From assembly GCA_016290715.1 (NCBI GenBank), contig JAEEUY010000094.1, positions 1-36,595 on the forward strand: a stretch of 36,595 nt of DNA, written 5' to 3'. Positions 1 through 8,218 of this stretch are shown here, piece after piece (position 1 is the first letter of the stretch; every line of letters starts with the position of its first letter). The notes below the pieces were generated by a model. The model had not been told where the DNA came from and made no database searches. It saw only the letters and a program-made list of their open reading frames with translations. Origin of the DNA: Bacteroidales bacterium. GTDB taxonomy: Bacteria > Bacteroidota > Bacteroidia > Bacteroidales > WCHB1-69. Both the position numbers and the translations under genes were made by a program.

Positions 1-219
1 AAGGCTATCGAGGATCTGGCTTCCAATAAGGAAACGATGATGCAAGCCGACAGGGCATACAATATTGTAAAAAAGCAGTTCGAGGTTGGAATGGCTACAT
101 GGTTGGATTTGAATTCAGCTGAATTGGCACTTACCCAATCCCGATTGTTATACAATCAATCGGTATATAATTTTCTGACTGCCAAAGCAGAACTTGATTC
201 GGTTTTAGGAAATGAGTAA
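1..219 (+). CDS. TolC-family outer membrane efflux protein, C-terminal fragment (5' end outside the window)
   Basis: Open in frame from base 1 (KAIEDLASNKETMMQADRAYNIVKKQFEVGMATWLDLNSAELALTQSRLLYNQSVYNFLTAKAELDSVLG). The VGMATWLDLNSAELALTQSRLLYNQ...AELDSVLG ending is typical of OEP/TolC C-termini. Followed by an RND adaptor. Confidence 0.85.
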   Translation, partial: KAIEDLASNKETMMQADRAYNIVKKQFEVGMATWLDLNSAELALTQSRLLYNQSVYNFLTAKAELDSVLGNE

Positions 220-242
220 AGTAAATATATAAGTAAAAAGTA

Positions 243-1265
243 ATGGAAATGAGAAAGTTACAAGTGGGATTATTTTTTGTGTTGATGACTTTGATGGTGG
301 TTTCCTGTAATAAAAAACAAGAAAATGCAGAAGTTAAAAATGTAGAGGAAAAACCAAAAATTAAAGTTGAACAGGTTGAAGCTCAGGATGTTGAACAATT
401 ATATGAATACACTGCCATCGTTCAGGCGGAAGCGGTGAACAATATTGCCCCGACCATTGCCGGCCGCATCGAAAAGATTTTTGTGGAAGTGGGCGATCGG
501 GTAAAACAAGGACAGAAACTGGTGCAGATGGATGCCAGTAATCTGACACAGACCAAAACCCAATTGGATAATTTGGAAGTTAATTTTAAACGTATAGATG
601 AGTTGTATAAGGTTGGTGGAGTTTCAAAAGCCGAGTGGGACGCACAGAAAACGCAACTGGAGGTTACCCGCACCTCTTATCAGAATTTATTGACCAATAC
701 GCAATTGTTAAGCCCGCTGACAGGAGTGGTAACGATGCGTAATTACGATAGCGGCGACATATATACGGGCAATCCGGTTTTGCAAATCCAGCAGATTTCC
801 CCTGTTAAAATGAATATCAATGTTTCTGAAAACCAATTTACGAAAGTGAAAGCGGGGATGAGTGCGAAGGTTAGATTGGAAGTGTTTGATGGAGAAGAAT
901 TTAATGGTAAAGTTACGTTGGTCTATCCGACCATTGATGCTCGTACCCATACGTTTCCGGTAGAGGTGAGTTTGCCTAATGCCAACGGGAAAGTGCGTCC
1001 GGGAATGTATGCTCGGGTTACTATGAATTATGGCACTGTGAAACATGTGGTGGTTCCTGATAACGCCATCATTAAGCAACAAGGTTCGGGGGATCGTTTT
1101 GTATATATATATAAGGATGGGAAGGTTGCATACAAAAAAGTTGAGTTGGGCCGACGTATGGGAGATAAGTATGAACTTATTTCTGGCGTAGAAGATGGGG
1201 ATATGGTTGTGGTGGTAGGCTATACCAAATTGAAAGACGGAATGGAAGTGCAAGTGATAGAATAG
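243..1265 (+). CDS. RND efflux periplasmic adaptor subunit (HlyD/MFP family), lipoprotein
   Basis: Signal peptide with lipobox (LMVVSC at the cleavage site), biotinyl-lipoyl/HlyD hairpin region (AGRIEKIFVEVGDRVKQGQKLVQMD, LSPLTGVVTMRNYDSGD) and MFP C-terminal region (VRPGMYARVTMNYG...VVVPDNAI). Confidence 0.92.
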   Translation: MEMRKLQVGLFFVLMTLMVVSCNKKQENAEVKNVEEKPKIKVEQVEAQDVEQLYEYTAIVQAEAVNNIAPTIAGRIEKIFVEVGDRVKQGQKLVQMDASNLTQTKTQLDNLEVNFKRIDELYKVGGVSKAEWDAQKTQLEVTRTSYQNLLTNTQLLSPLTGVVTMRNYDSGDIYTGNPVLQIQQISPVKMNINVSENQFTKVKAGMSAKVRLEVFDGEEFNGKVTLVYPTIDARTHTFPVEVSLPNANGKVRPGMYARVTMNYGTVKHVVVPDNAIIKQQGSGDRFVYIYKDGKVAYKKVELGRRMGDKYELISGVEDGDMVVVVGYTKLKDGMEVQVIE

Positions 1266-1288
1266 TTTATATCTAGTAAAATAGGATG

Positions 1289-1329
1289 ATGGGAGGAAAA
1301 TCGCAAGGTCGTTTCTCCCATTTTTTTTT
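1289..1329 (+). terminator. Rho-independent terminator after the efflux adaptor gene
   Basis: ATGGGAG (1289-1295) pairs with CTCCCAT (1315-1321), followed by an uninterrupted T tract. Confidence 0.75.
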
Positions 1330-1447
1330 GTGTAAAAAAAATAGCGGAGCACTTCTGTCAAATAATAAATGATACTGCTTTAAGAATCAATTTTTTACAG
1401 TTGAAAAAAAATATTTGTGCAAGATTATTTTACAAAGATTTTTTTTG

Positions 1448-1455
1448 TACTTTTG
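1448..1455 (+). promoter_or_regulatory. Putative Bacteroidetes -7 element (TACTTTTG) for rplM-rpsI
   Basis: Exact match to the clade consensus TAnnTTTG, about 100 nt upstream of rplM; no convincing -33 at the right spacing. Confidence 0.45.
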
Positions 1456-1513
1456 CCGCCCGAAAACCGATTATTATCTTTTGGTTAGAAAAGGTAAAAA
1501 AAATTAAAAATTC

Positions 1514-1539
1514 GAGGCGTATGGGTGAAGATGCGTCTC
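1514..1539 (+). promoter_or_regulatory. Putative rplM leader hairpin
   Basis: GAGGCGTAT (1514-1522) pairs with ATGCGTCTC (1531-1539), 9 bp with two G-U pairs and an 8-nt loop, ending 17 nt before the rplM start and flanked by copies of ATTAAAAATT. Confidence 0.5.
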
Positions 1540-1556
1540 ACAATTAAAAATTGAAA

Positions 1557-2012
1557 ATGAACACATTAAGTTACAAAACAATTTCGGCTAACGAAAAAAT
1601 CGTCAAGAAAGAATGGGTTGTCGTTGATGCAGAAAATGCTGTAGTAGGTCGTTTGGCTACCGTTGTGGCACGTATTTTGCGCGGTAAAACCAAGACTTAT
1701 TATACCCCTCATTTCGATTGTGGGGATAATGTTATTATTATCAACGCAGAAAAAATCAGATTCACGGGTAATAAGATGGAGGATAAAGTCTATACCAGAC
1801 ATACCGGTTATCCAGGTGGACAACGTTTCAGAACGCCCAAAGAAGTGTTGAAGAAAAATCCTATCGGTATTCTTGAACACGCGATTAGAGGCATGCTCCC
1901 TAAAAACAGATTAGGAGATAAATTATATCGTAACCTTTATGTTTACGCAGGTCCTGAACATCCACACGAAGGACAACAACCCAAAATGATTAACATTAAC
2001 GAAATTAAATAG
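1557..2012 (+). CDS. rplM: 50S ribosomal protein L13
   Basis: WVVVDAENAVVGRLATVVARILRGKTKTYYTPHFDCGDNVIIINAEKIRFTGNK is diagnostic L13. ATG at 1557 preferred over the TTG at 1551 used in the ORF track. Confidence 0.97.
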   Translation: MNTLSYKTISANEKIVKKEWVVVDAENAVVGRLATVVARILRGKTKTYYTPHFDCGDNVIIINAEKIRFTGNKMEDKVYTRHTGYPGGQRFRTPKEVLKKNPIGILEHAIRGMLPKNRLGDKLYRNLYVYAGPEHPHEGQQPKMININEIK

Positions 2013-2017
2013 TAAAA

Positions 2018-2404
2018 ATGGAAGTTATTAATACACTCGGAAGAAGAAAAACCGCTGTCGCAAGAATTTATATGAAAAAAGGAAGCGGTCAAATCACGAT
2101 TAACGGCCGTGATTATAAAGAATATTTCCCATTGGCTACAACACAATATGTTGTGGTACAACCTCTTCAAATTGCTAACGCAGAAGGTCAATACGATATC
2201 AAAGTGAATCTTGATGGCGGTGGTATCTCCGGGCAAGCTGAAGCGCTCAGTCTGGCTATCTCAAGAGCTTTGGTGGAAATGTTCCCGGATGTGCGTCCAG
2301 CGTTGAAAGTAAAAGGCTTGCTCCGCCGTGACCCACGTATGGTTGAACGTAAAAAACCTGGTCAACCTAAAGCCCGTAAAAGATTCCAATTCAGCAAACG
2401 TTAG
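2018..2404 (+). CDS. rpsI: 30S ribosomal protein S9
   Basis: LGRRKTAVARIYMKKGSGQITINGRDYKEYFP ... C-terminus KKPGQPKARKRFQFSKR. Confidence 0.98.
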   Translation: MEVINTLGRRKTAVARIYMKKGSGQITINGRDYKEYFPLATTQYVVVQPLQIANAEGQYDIKVNLDGGGISGQAEALSLAISRALVEMFPDVRPALKVKGLLRRDPRMVERKKPGQPKARKRFQFSKR

Positions 2405-2445
2405 TATTCGGGATTTAATAAAAGGAAATTATAGTTTAGTATCGA

Positions 2446-2480
2446 AATTGTTGAGACTTCTTCGGAACTACTTAACAATT
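2446..2480 (+). promoter_or_regulatory. Putative structured 5' leader (hairpin with TTCG tetraloop) upstream of rpsB
   Basis: AATTGTTGAG (2446-2455) pairs with CTTAACAATT (2471-2480), 10 bp with one G-U; inner TTC-TTCG-GAA tetraloop hairpin at 2458-2467. No T tract follows, so it is not a terminator. Confidence 0.5.
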
Positions 2481-2508
2481 GATTTTAAGAATGTAAACAA
2501 ATAAAAAA

Positions 2509-3393
2509 ATGACAAACGTAACTTTTGAACAATTATTAGACGCAGGGTGCCACTTTGGTCACTTGAAAAGAAAATGGAACCCTAAAATGGCTCCTTACAT
2601 TTTTATGGAAAAAAATGGTATTCATATCATTGACTTGCATAGAACTGTAGAAAAATTGGACGAAGCATGTGCCGCTGCAAAACAAATCGCTAAATCTGGC
2701 AGAAAAATCTTATTCGTTGCCACTAAAAAACAAGCCAAAGATACGGTAGCAGAATTAGTTAAATCTGTAGAAATGCCATACGTAACGGAACGTTGGCCTG
2801 GCGGTATGTTAACCAACTTCTTCACCATCCGTAAAGCCGTTAAAAAAATGAGCGACCTTGAAAAACTGATCGAAGGTTCTCAATTTAGCAACCTCTCCAA
2901 AAGAGAAAAACTTCAAATCCAACGTGAAAAAGCAAAATTGGAAAAGAACTTGGGTTCCATCAAAGATTTGCAAAGACTTCCAGCTGCTGTTTTTATCGTT
3001 GATATTTTGAAAGAACATATTGCTGTAGCAGAAGCTCATCGCTTGAATATCCCTACTTTTGCTATCGTGGATACCAATTCTAACCCTAACCTCGTTGATT
3101 TCCCTATCCCCGCTAACGACGATGCTTCTAAATCCATCTCTGTTATCGTAAAGGCAATCTGTGATGCCATCGCTGAAGGGCTTGCTGAAAGAAAATACGA
3201 TAAAGAAAATAATGTAGTGGAAGAAGAAGCGGAAGAAGGTGAAAACTTCACTCAGGTGGAAGAAGAAGAGGAAGTGGAAACCAACACCAAAGAAGGTGGC
3301 CGCGTTAGAAAAGTAAAAGACGTTACTAACGACGAAGCTACCGATGGACGTAGAAAAAGAACCAAAATCTCTTCCAAACCCGCTACAAAATAG
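2509..3393 (+). CDS. rpsB: 30S ribosomal protein S2 with a long charged C-terminal extension
   Basis: LLDAGCHFGHLKRKWNPKMAPYIFMEKNGIHIIDLHRTVEKL ... YVTERWPGGMLTNFFTIRKAVKKM ... FAIVDTNSNPNLVDFPIPANDDASKSI. Confidence 0.97.
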   Translation: MTNVTFEQLLDAGCHFGHLKRKWNPKMAPYIFMEKNGIHIIDLHRTVEKLDEACAAAKQIAKSGRKILFVATKKQAKDTVAELVKSVEMPYVTERWPGGMLTNFFTIRKAVKKMSDLEKLIEGSQFSNLSKREKLQIQREKAKLEKNLGSIKDLQRLPAAVFIVDILKEHIAVAEAHRLNIPTFAIVDTNSNPNLVDFPIPANDDASKSISVIVKAICDAIAEGLAERKYDKENNVVEEEAEEGENFTQVEEEEEVETNTKEGGRVRKVKDVTNDEATDGRRKRTKISSKPATK

Positions 3394-3430
3394 TTATAAT
3401 TAAGTATAAATTTTTAAAATACATATCATT

Positions 3431-4264
3431 ATGGTAAAAATTTCTGCAGCAGAAGTCAACAGACTTAAAATCGCTACCGGTATCGGTATGATGGACTGCA
3501 AAAACGCTTTGGTAGAAGCCGAAGGTGATTTCGAAAAAGCAATTGATATTTTGAGAAAAAAAGGTCAAAAAGTAGCCGCTAAACGCGCTGACCGCTTGGC
3601 TAACGAAGGTCGTACGATTGCAAAAGTAAATGCTGATGCAACCAAAGGTTACGTGATGGTTCTGAGTTGCGAAACCGACTTCGTGGGTAAAAATGCTGAT
3701 TTCGTTGCCCTTAGCGAAAAATTGATCAACGAAGCAATGGCAAAAGATATCAAAACACGCGACGAATTTTTAGCTCACTCATTCGACGGTATGACCGTTC
3801 CTGAACATCTTCTTGAAATGACAGGCAGAACGGGTGAAAAAATTGAACTTCCTGAATATAAGGTATTGGAAGCTACGCATGTTTGCGCATACAACCACAA
3901 CGGAAACCACATCTCTACTTTGGCTGGCTTTAACCTCGCTGGCGAAAAAGTAGAAGAAGCCGGTCACGAAGTGGCTTTGCAAATCGCTGCCATGAGCCCT
4001 CGCTACTTGAACGCGGAATCTGTTCCTCAAGCTGATATCGATCATGAACTTGAAATCGCTAAAGAAGCTATCCGTCAAGAAGGCAAACCAGAAAATATGG
4101 TTGAAAAAATTGCCATGGGTAAGTTGAATAAATTCTATAAAGAGACTACTTTGCTCGGACAAGAATATATTAGCGATAATAAAATGTCGGTAGCCGAATT
4201 TTTGAAAAAAGCAGATGCCAACCTCACTTGTGTTGCTTTTGAACGCGTGCAAATTGGTGGATAG
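3431..4264 (+). CDS. tsf: Translation elongation factor Ts
   Basis: VNRLKIATGIGMMDCKNALVEAEGDFEKAIDILRKKGQKVAAKRADRLANEG; directly downstream of rpsB. Confidence 0.98.
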   Translation: MVKISAAEVNRLKIATGIGMMDCKNALVEAEGDFEKAIDILRKKGQKVAAKRADRLANEGRTIAKVNADATKGYVMVLSCETDFVGKNADFVALSEKLINEAMAKDIKTRDEFLAHSFDGMTVPEHLLEMTGRTGEKIELPEYKVLEATHVCAYNHNGNHISTLAGFNLAGEKVEEAGHEVALQIAAMSPRYLNAESVPQADIDHELEIAKEAIRQEGKPENMVEKIAMGKLNKFYKETTLLGQEYISDNKMSVAEFLKKADANLTCVAFERVQIGG

Positions 4265-4283
4265 TCGTTTGCTGATGAATATG

Positions 4284-4316
4284 AAAAGGGAATCTTCGGG
4301 TTCCCTTTTTTTTGTT
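4284..4316 (+). terminator. Rho-independent terminator after tsf
   Basis: AAAAGGGAA / TTCCCTTTT stem (arms 4284-4292 and 4301-4309) followed by a T tract. Confidence 0.8.
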
Positions 4317-4349
4317 TTTATGAACGCAAAAATAAAAACATGCTTCTTG

Positions 4350-4380
4350 TTTGTCATTTGAAAAAGATAATGTATCTTTG
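4350..4380 (+). promoter_or_regulatory. Putative Bacteroidetes promoter for the ftsX operon
   Basis: TTTG (4350-4353), 19-bp spacer, TATCTTTG (4373-4380); full match to the TTTG-N19-TAnnTTTG consensus, 39 nt upstream of the ftsX start. Confidence 0.65.
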
Positions 4381-4419
4381 CACGCTTAAAGGTAGGCTTA
4401 TTCATTAAATTTTTACGAA

Positions 4420-5313
4420 ATGGGTAAATATCCAGAATCTATTGACAGAATTACAAAGGCACGGCTGGCATTTTCTGCAGTCGGCTCTGTGGTAGCCATA
4501 GCTTTAACGATGTTCTTTATTGGCGTTTTGGTTTTCTTGGCTTTCTTTTCAACCCAATTTATCCGCGATATTTCAAAGAAATTTGAAATGGAAATACTCT
4601 TCTATTCCCAAGATGCCAATGTGAAAGAAGCCGATATTATCGCGTATGAGCAAACGCTAAAATTGCAGCCTTTTGTAGAGACTTCCCGCGTATCTTCCCA
4701 AAAAGAGAATACGGAAGAGGCTAAAAAAGCGGTCGGAAGTAACTACGAAGAGGTCATCCCGAATCCTATCAATGCCTCTATTGTACTGACCGTTAAGCCG
4801 GAATATGCGAGTGCTGACTCCATCGCCAAGGTAACACAGGAAATCAAGAAGAATCCGCAAGTGCAAGATGTGGAATATCCCGATTATATTTTGCAGATGA
4901 TCCAAGATAACTTTAAGCGTGTGCAATGGATCGTCTTTGGATTCTGCGCTTTCTTTATGTTTATCTCTTTAATGCTGATAGCCAACTCATTGCGTTTGAA
5001 TATTTATTCTAAACGATTTAATATCAAAAGTTTATTACTCATCGGCGCAACCCGTCGATTTGTTCGCAAACCTTTCGTGTTCAAAGGTTTTGTTCAAGGA
5101 ACATGGGGCGGATTTATTGCCGTTGTACTCTTGGCGGCACTTTTGTATGCAGCCCATTGCTATGTTCCGGAATTTGTGGATTTGTCTCAAGTTACGATGA
5201 TTGCCTATATTCTTACAGGCATTTTTATCTTTAGTGTTCTCTTTACGGTTATATCTTCACATCTATTTGTAAATAAATACATTAAAATTAATTCAGACAG
5301 ATTATATTTATAA
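4420..5313 (+). CDS. ftsX: Cell division protein FtsX (permease-like)
   Basis: N-terminal TM, extracellular loop, then C-terminal FtsX permease region (MLIANSLRLNIYSKRFNIKSLLLIGATRRFVRKPFVFKGFVQGTWGG). Confidence 0.9.
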   Translation: MGKYPESIDRITKARLAFSAVGSVVAIALTMFFIGVLVFLAFFSTQFIRDISKKFEMEILFYSQDANVKEADIIAYEQTLKLQPFVETSRVSSQKENTEEAKKAVGSNYEEVIPNPINASIVLTVKPEYASADSIAKVTQEIKKNPQVQDVEYPDYILQMIQDNFKRVQWIVFGFCAFFMFISLMLIANSLRLNIYSKRFNIKSLLLIGATRRFVRKPFVFKGFVQGTWGGFIAVVLLAALLYAAHCYVPEFVDLSQVTMIAYILTGIFIFSVLFTVISSHLFVNKYIKINSDRLYL

Positions 5314-5316
5314 ATT

Positions 5317-5637
5317 ATGGCACAAGTTATTCAAACTGAGAAAAAAAGCACTCCTGTTTACGGAAACAAAAAACAAAAAAAATCTATTCCTCTTTTTGGA
5401 ATGGTGAACTATATACTCATGGTTGTCGGAGTCGTTGTTTTGTTTATTGGTTACATCACTTTGATGGGTGGCGGCACGGATAATCCAACAGAATTTAGTG
5501 AGGCTATTTTCAGTTCCCGGCGTATGGTGGCGGCTCCTATTTTAATGTTGTTGGGTCTGGTGATAGAAATTTTCGCAATTATGTATCACCCAAGAGCTAA
5601 AAAGGAAGAAGCCCCTAACAAGCCCCAAGCCGAATAG
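5317..5637 (+). CDS. DUF3098-like small membrane protein
   Basis: FGMVNYILMVVGVVVLFIGYITLMGGGTDNPTEFSEAIFSSRRMVAAPILMLLGLVIEIFAIMY; 106 aa, two TM segments, conserved ftsX-uppP context. Confidence 0.8.
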   Translation: MAQVIQTEKKSTPVYGNKKQKKSIPLFGMVNYILMVVGVVVLFIGYITLMGGGTDNPTEFSEAIFSSRRMVAAPILMLLGLVIEIFAIMYHPRAKKEEAPNKPQAE

Positions 5638-5639
5638 TA

Positions 5640-6434
5640 ATGGATTGGTTACAAGCAATTATTTTAGGCCTTATCCAAGGATTAACAGAATTTCTTCCTG
5701 TTAGCAGTAGTGGGCATTTAATTATTGGTAAAGAGATTTTGGGTATCGAAGCTACTGAAAATGTGGCTTTCGAAATTGTAGTGCATGCTGCTACGGTTTT
5801 AAGTACAATTACCATCCTATGGCGAGAGATAGTGCAACTATTCGCTCAATTTTTTAAATTTAAATGGAATGAAGAAACGCAATATATTTGCAAAATCCTC
5901 ATCTCGATGATTCCGGTTTTTGTCGTTGGCATATTTTTCAAAGATTATGTGGAGGGCTTTTTCGGACAGGGGATCTTGTTGGTGGGAATCATGTTGCTGG
6001 TTACCGCTTTGCTGCTCGCCTTAACTCATTTTGTGAAGTTTAAGGAATATAAGGAGGTTGGGTATGGGACAGCTTTTATTATTGGTTTGGCGCAGGCGGT
6101 GGCGGTTCTCCCCGGCTTGTCCCGTTCAGGTTCAACGATCGCCACAGGCTTGCTTTGCGGTGTGAAAAAAGAATCAGTGGCACAATTCTCTTTCTTAATG
6201 GTGATTATCCCGATATTGGGAGAATGTTTCCTGAGTTTGGTGGGTGGCGATTTTTCTGCTGATGTTACGGGAATATCTGCTGTTTCGCTTATCTGTGGTT
6301 TCATAGCCGCCTATGCTTCGGGGTTGCTCGCCTGCAAGTGGATGATTAGTCTTGTGAAAAAAGCCAATCTGATTTGGTTTGCCGTGTATTGTTTGATCGT
6401 GGGTATCGTCGCCATTGTATTTGGCTGTATATAA
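5640..6434 (+). CDS. uppP: Undecaprenyl-diphosphate phosphatase (BacA/UppP)
   Basis: ILGLIQGLTEFLPVSSSGHLII and LPGLSRSGSTIATGLLCG motifs. Confidence 0.96.
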   Translation: MDWLQAIILGLIQGLTEFLPVSSSGHLIIGKEILGIEATENVAFEIVVHAATVLSTITILWREIVQLFAQFFKFKWNEETQYICKILISMIPVFVVGIFFKDYVEGFFGQGILLVGIMLLVTALLLALTHFVKFKEYKEVGYGTAFIIGLAQAVAVLPGLSRSGSTIATGLLCGVKKESVAQFSFLMVIIPILGECFLSLVGGDFSADVTGISAVSLICGFIAAYASGLLACKWMISLVKKANLIWFAVYCLIVGIVAIVFGCI

Positions 6435-6448
6435 GATAATACGCTATC

Positions 6449-7234
6449 ATGAAAATCAAGGAAGTAATACAATTTTTAGAAACGAAATATCCTCTTGCTT
6501 GGCAGGAAGATTTTGATAATTGCGGGTTGCAGTGCGGAAATGCCGAACAAGAAATAACGGGGGTATTGGTTTGTTTTGAAATGTCGGATTACACCATTGA
6601 GGAGGCATTGAAAATGGGGGCTAATATGGTTATCTCCCATCATCCATTGATGTTGAAAAATGGAATCCGTCAGGTTGCTCCTGTCAATAGGGTAGGACGT
6701 ATTATTTGCAAAGCATTGGAAAATAGAATGGTTTTGTACGCTATGCACACCAATATGGATAGTGCGCCAACAGGAGTGAATACTTTTTTTGCTCAAAAAT
6801 TGAATTTGCAAAATGTCTCCGTATTGGCTCCCAATCCTGCTAATCTGGAAATAGGTCTGGGGCGTGTGGGTGATTTGGTTGAGCCTATGGAAGCCCTTCC
6901 TTTCCTTGCGTGGGTGAAAAAGACGATGGGGGTTAAGGTTTTGAAATATTTTGGAGATGAGGATAAGAAAATACGCAGAGTGGCCGTTTGTGGTGGCGGT
7001 GGGAGTTCTTTTATTCGTGATGCTATTGCTGCCGGTGCAGATGCCTATATCTCTGGTGATATCAAATACCACGATTTCCATGTGGCCGATCATCGCATGA
7101 TTATTGCCGACCTCGGTCATTTGGAAACAGAGCATTTTGTAAAAGAAATAATTTACAACGAATTAAAAGAAAATTTTACTAACTTTGCCGTTCATTTCTG
7201 TGAAAAGGAAATGATGCAGATAAAAGTTTTATAA
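6449..7234 (+). CDS. Nif3-like dinuclear metal center hexameric protein
   Basis: LAWQEDFDNCGLQCGN, VISHHPLMLKNGIRQV, YAMHTNMDSAPTGVN, DAYISGDIKYHDFHVADHRMIIADLGHLETE are NIF3/YbgI motifs. 261 aa, i.e. without the extra inserted domain of the long form. Confidence 0.93.
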   Translation: MKIKEVIQFLETKYPLAWQEDFDNCGLQCGNAEQEITGVLVCFEMSDYTIEEALKMGANMVISHHPLMLKNGIRQVAPVNRVGRIICKALENRMVLYAMHTNMDSAPTGVNTFFAQKLNLQNVSVLAPNPANLEIGLGRVGDLVEPMEALPFLAWVKKTMGVKVLKYFGDEDKKIRRVAVCGGGGSSFIRDAIAAGADAYISGDIKYHDFHVADHRMIIADLGHLETEHFVKEIIYNELKENFTNFAVHFCEKEMMQIKVL

Positions 7235-7265
7235 TATTGATAATCAATATAATATAAATATTATT

Positions 7266-8135
7266 ATGGCTAAAAAGAAAGTCACTGAAGAACAAGTTTC
7301 CTCCGAAATTAAAAAGAAAAAATCAGCAGCACCTGTTATTATTGAGCGTAAACAAGAAGAAACACCCGATCAAATTCAAGAGGAAATTACGATTGCGCAA
7401 AAGTTATTGTCGCTTTATTATTTGCAGCAAATTTACTCCAAAATAGATAATATCCGTTTTGAACGTGGAGAATTACCCAACGAAGTCCGTGATTTGGAAG
7501 ATGCCGTAGAAGGTTTGAAAACGCGTATCGCCAAATTCAATGATGAAATAGAAAATCTGCAGAGAAAGATTTCGGATGAAAACAACAAGATTACAGAATC
7601 TCAAAGTTTGATAAAACGTTATGAAGAACAGCAGCAGAATGTTCGTAATAACCGTGAATATGATTCCTTGTCAAAAGAAATTGAATACCAAACATTGGAA
7701 ATCCAATTGTCTGAAAAGAATAAAGGGAAATATACCATTGCAGTAGAGGCCAAAAATGAGGAGATTCGCGAATCAGAGGAAAAATCAAAAGAGTTAACAG
7801 AGATTTTAAATCAAAAGAAAGGCGAACTCGATTCTATCATCGCTGAAACAGAAAAAGAAGAGGCTGCTTTATTGGAACAAGCAGAAATATATAGAGCTAA
7901 GATTGAACCCCGTCTTTTAACCGCTTTTGAACGCATTCGTAAAAATGCCCGTAATGGTTTGGGTATCGTTCAAATCGAACGTGATGCTTGCGGCGGTTGC
8001 TTCAGCACCATTCCGCCCCAACGTCAGTTGGATATCCGCTTGCATAAGAAAATTATCGTTTGCGAAGCTTGCGGCCGTATATTCATCGACAAACAACTGG
8101 TGGAAGAACATCAGTCAGAACAACAGAATAACTAA
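7266..8135 (+). CDS. C4 zinc-ribbon coiled-coil protein (DUF164/zf-RING_7 type)
   Basis: Long coiled coil followed by ACGGCFSTIPPQRQLDIRLHKKIIVCEACGRIFI (two CxxC pairs); neighbour of Nif3 as in other Bacteroidetes. Confidence 0.88.
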   Translation: MAKKKVTEEQVSSEIKKKKSAAPVIIERKQEETPDQIQEEITIAQKLLSLYYLQQIYSKIDNIRFERGELPNEVRDLEDAVEGLKTRIAKFNDEIENLQRKISDENNKITESQSLIKRYEEQQQNVRNNREYDSLSKEIEYQTLEIQLSEKNKGKYTIAVEAKNEEIRESEEKSKELTEILNQKKGELDSIIAETEKEEAALLEQAEIYRAKIEPRLLTAFERIRKNARNGLGIVQIERDACGGCFSTIPPQRQLDIRLHKKIIVCEACGRIFIDKQLVEEHQSEQQNN

Positions 8136-8154
8136 TTCTTGTTACAGCATAATG

Positions 8155-8186
8155 AAAAACGCAGCCCAAAAGGTTGCGTTTTTTTC
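8155..8186. terminator. Rho-independent terminator between the zinc-ribbon gene and convergent miaB
   Basis: AAAAACGCA / TGCGTTTTT stem with flanking A and T tracts, possibly functional in both directions. Confidence 0.75.
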
Positions 8187-8218
8187 AAGGCAATGAGTTT
8201 GGCAGATAGCAATAAATT

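Noticed and set aside
708-1361. 217-aa minus-strand ORF
   Set aside because: Antisense to the RND adaptor gene; His/Tyr/Phe-rich low-quality sequence with no domain signal.
3779-4405. 208-aa minus-strand ORF
   Set aside because: Shadow ORF opposite tsf and its terminator; Phe-rich, no recognisable motif.
6476-7135. 219-aa minus-strand ORF
   Set aside because: Antisense to the well-supported Nif3-like gene.
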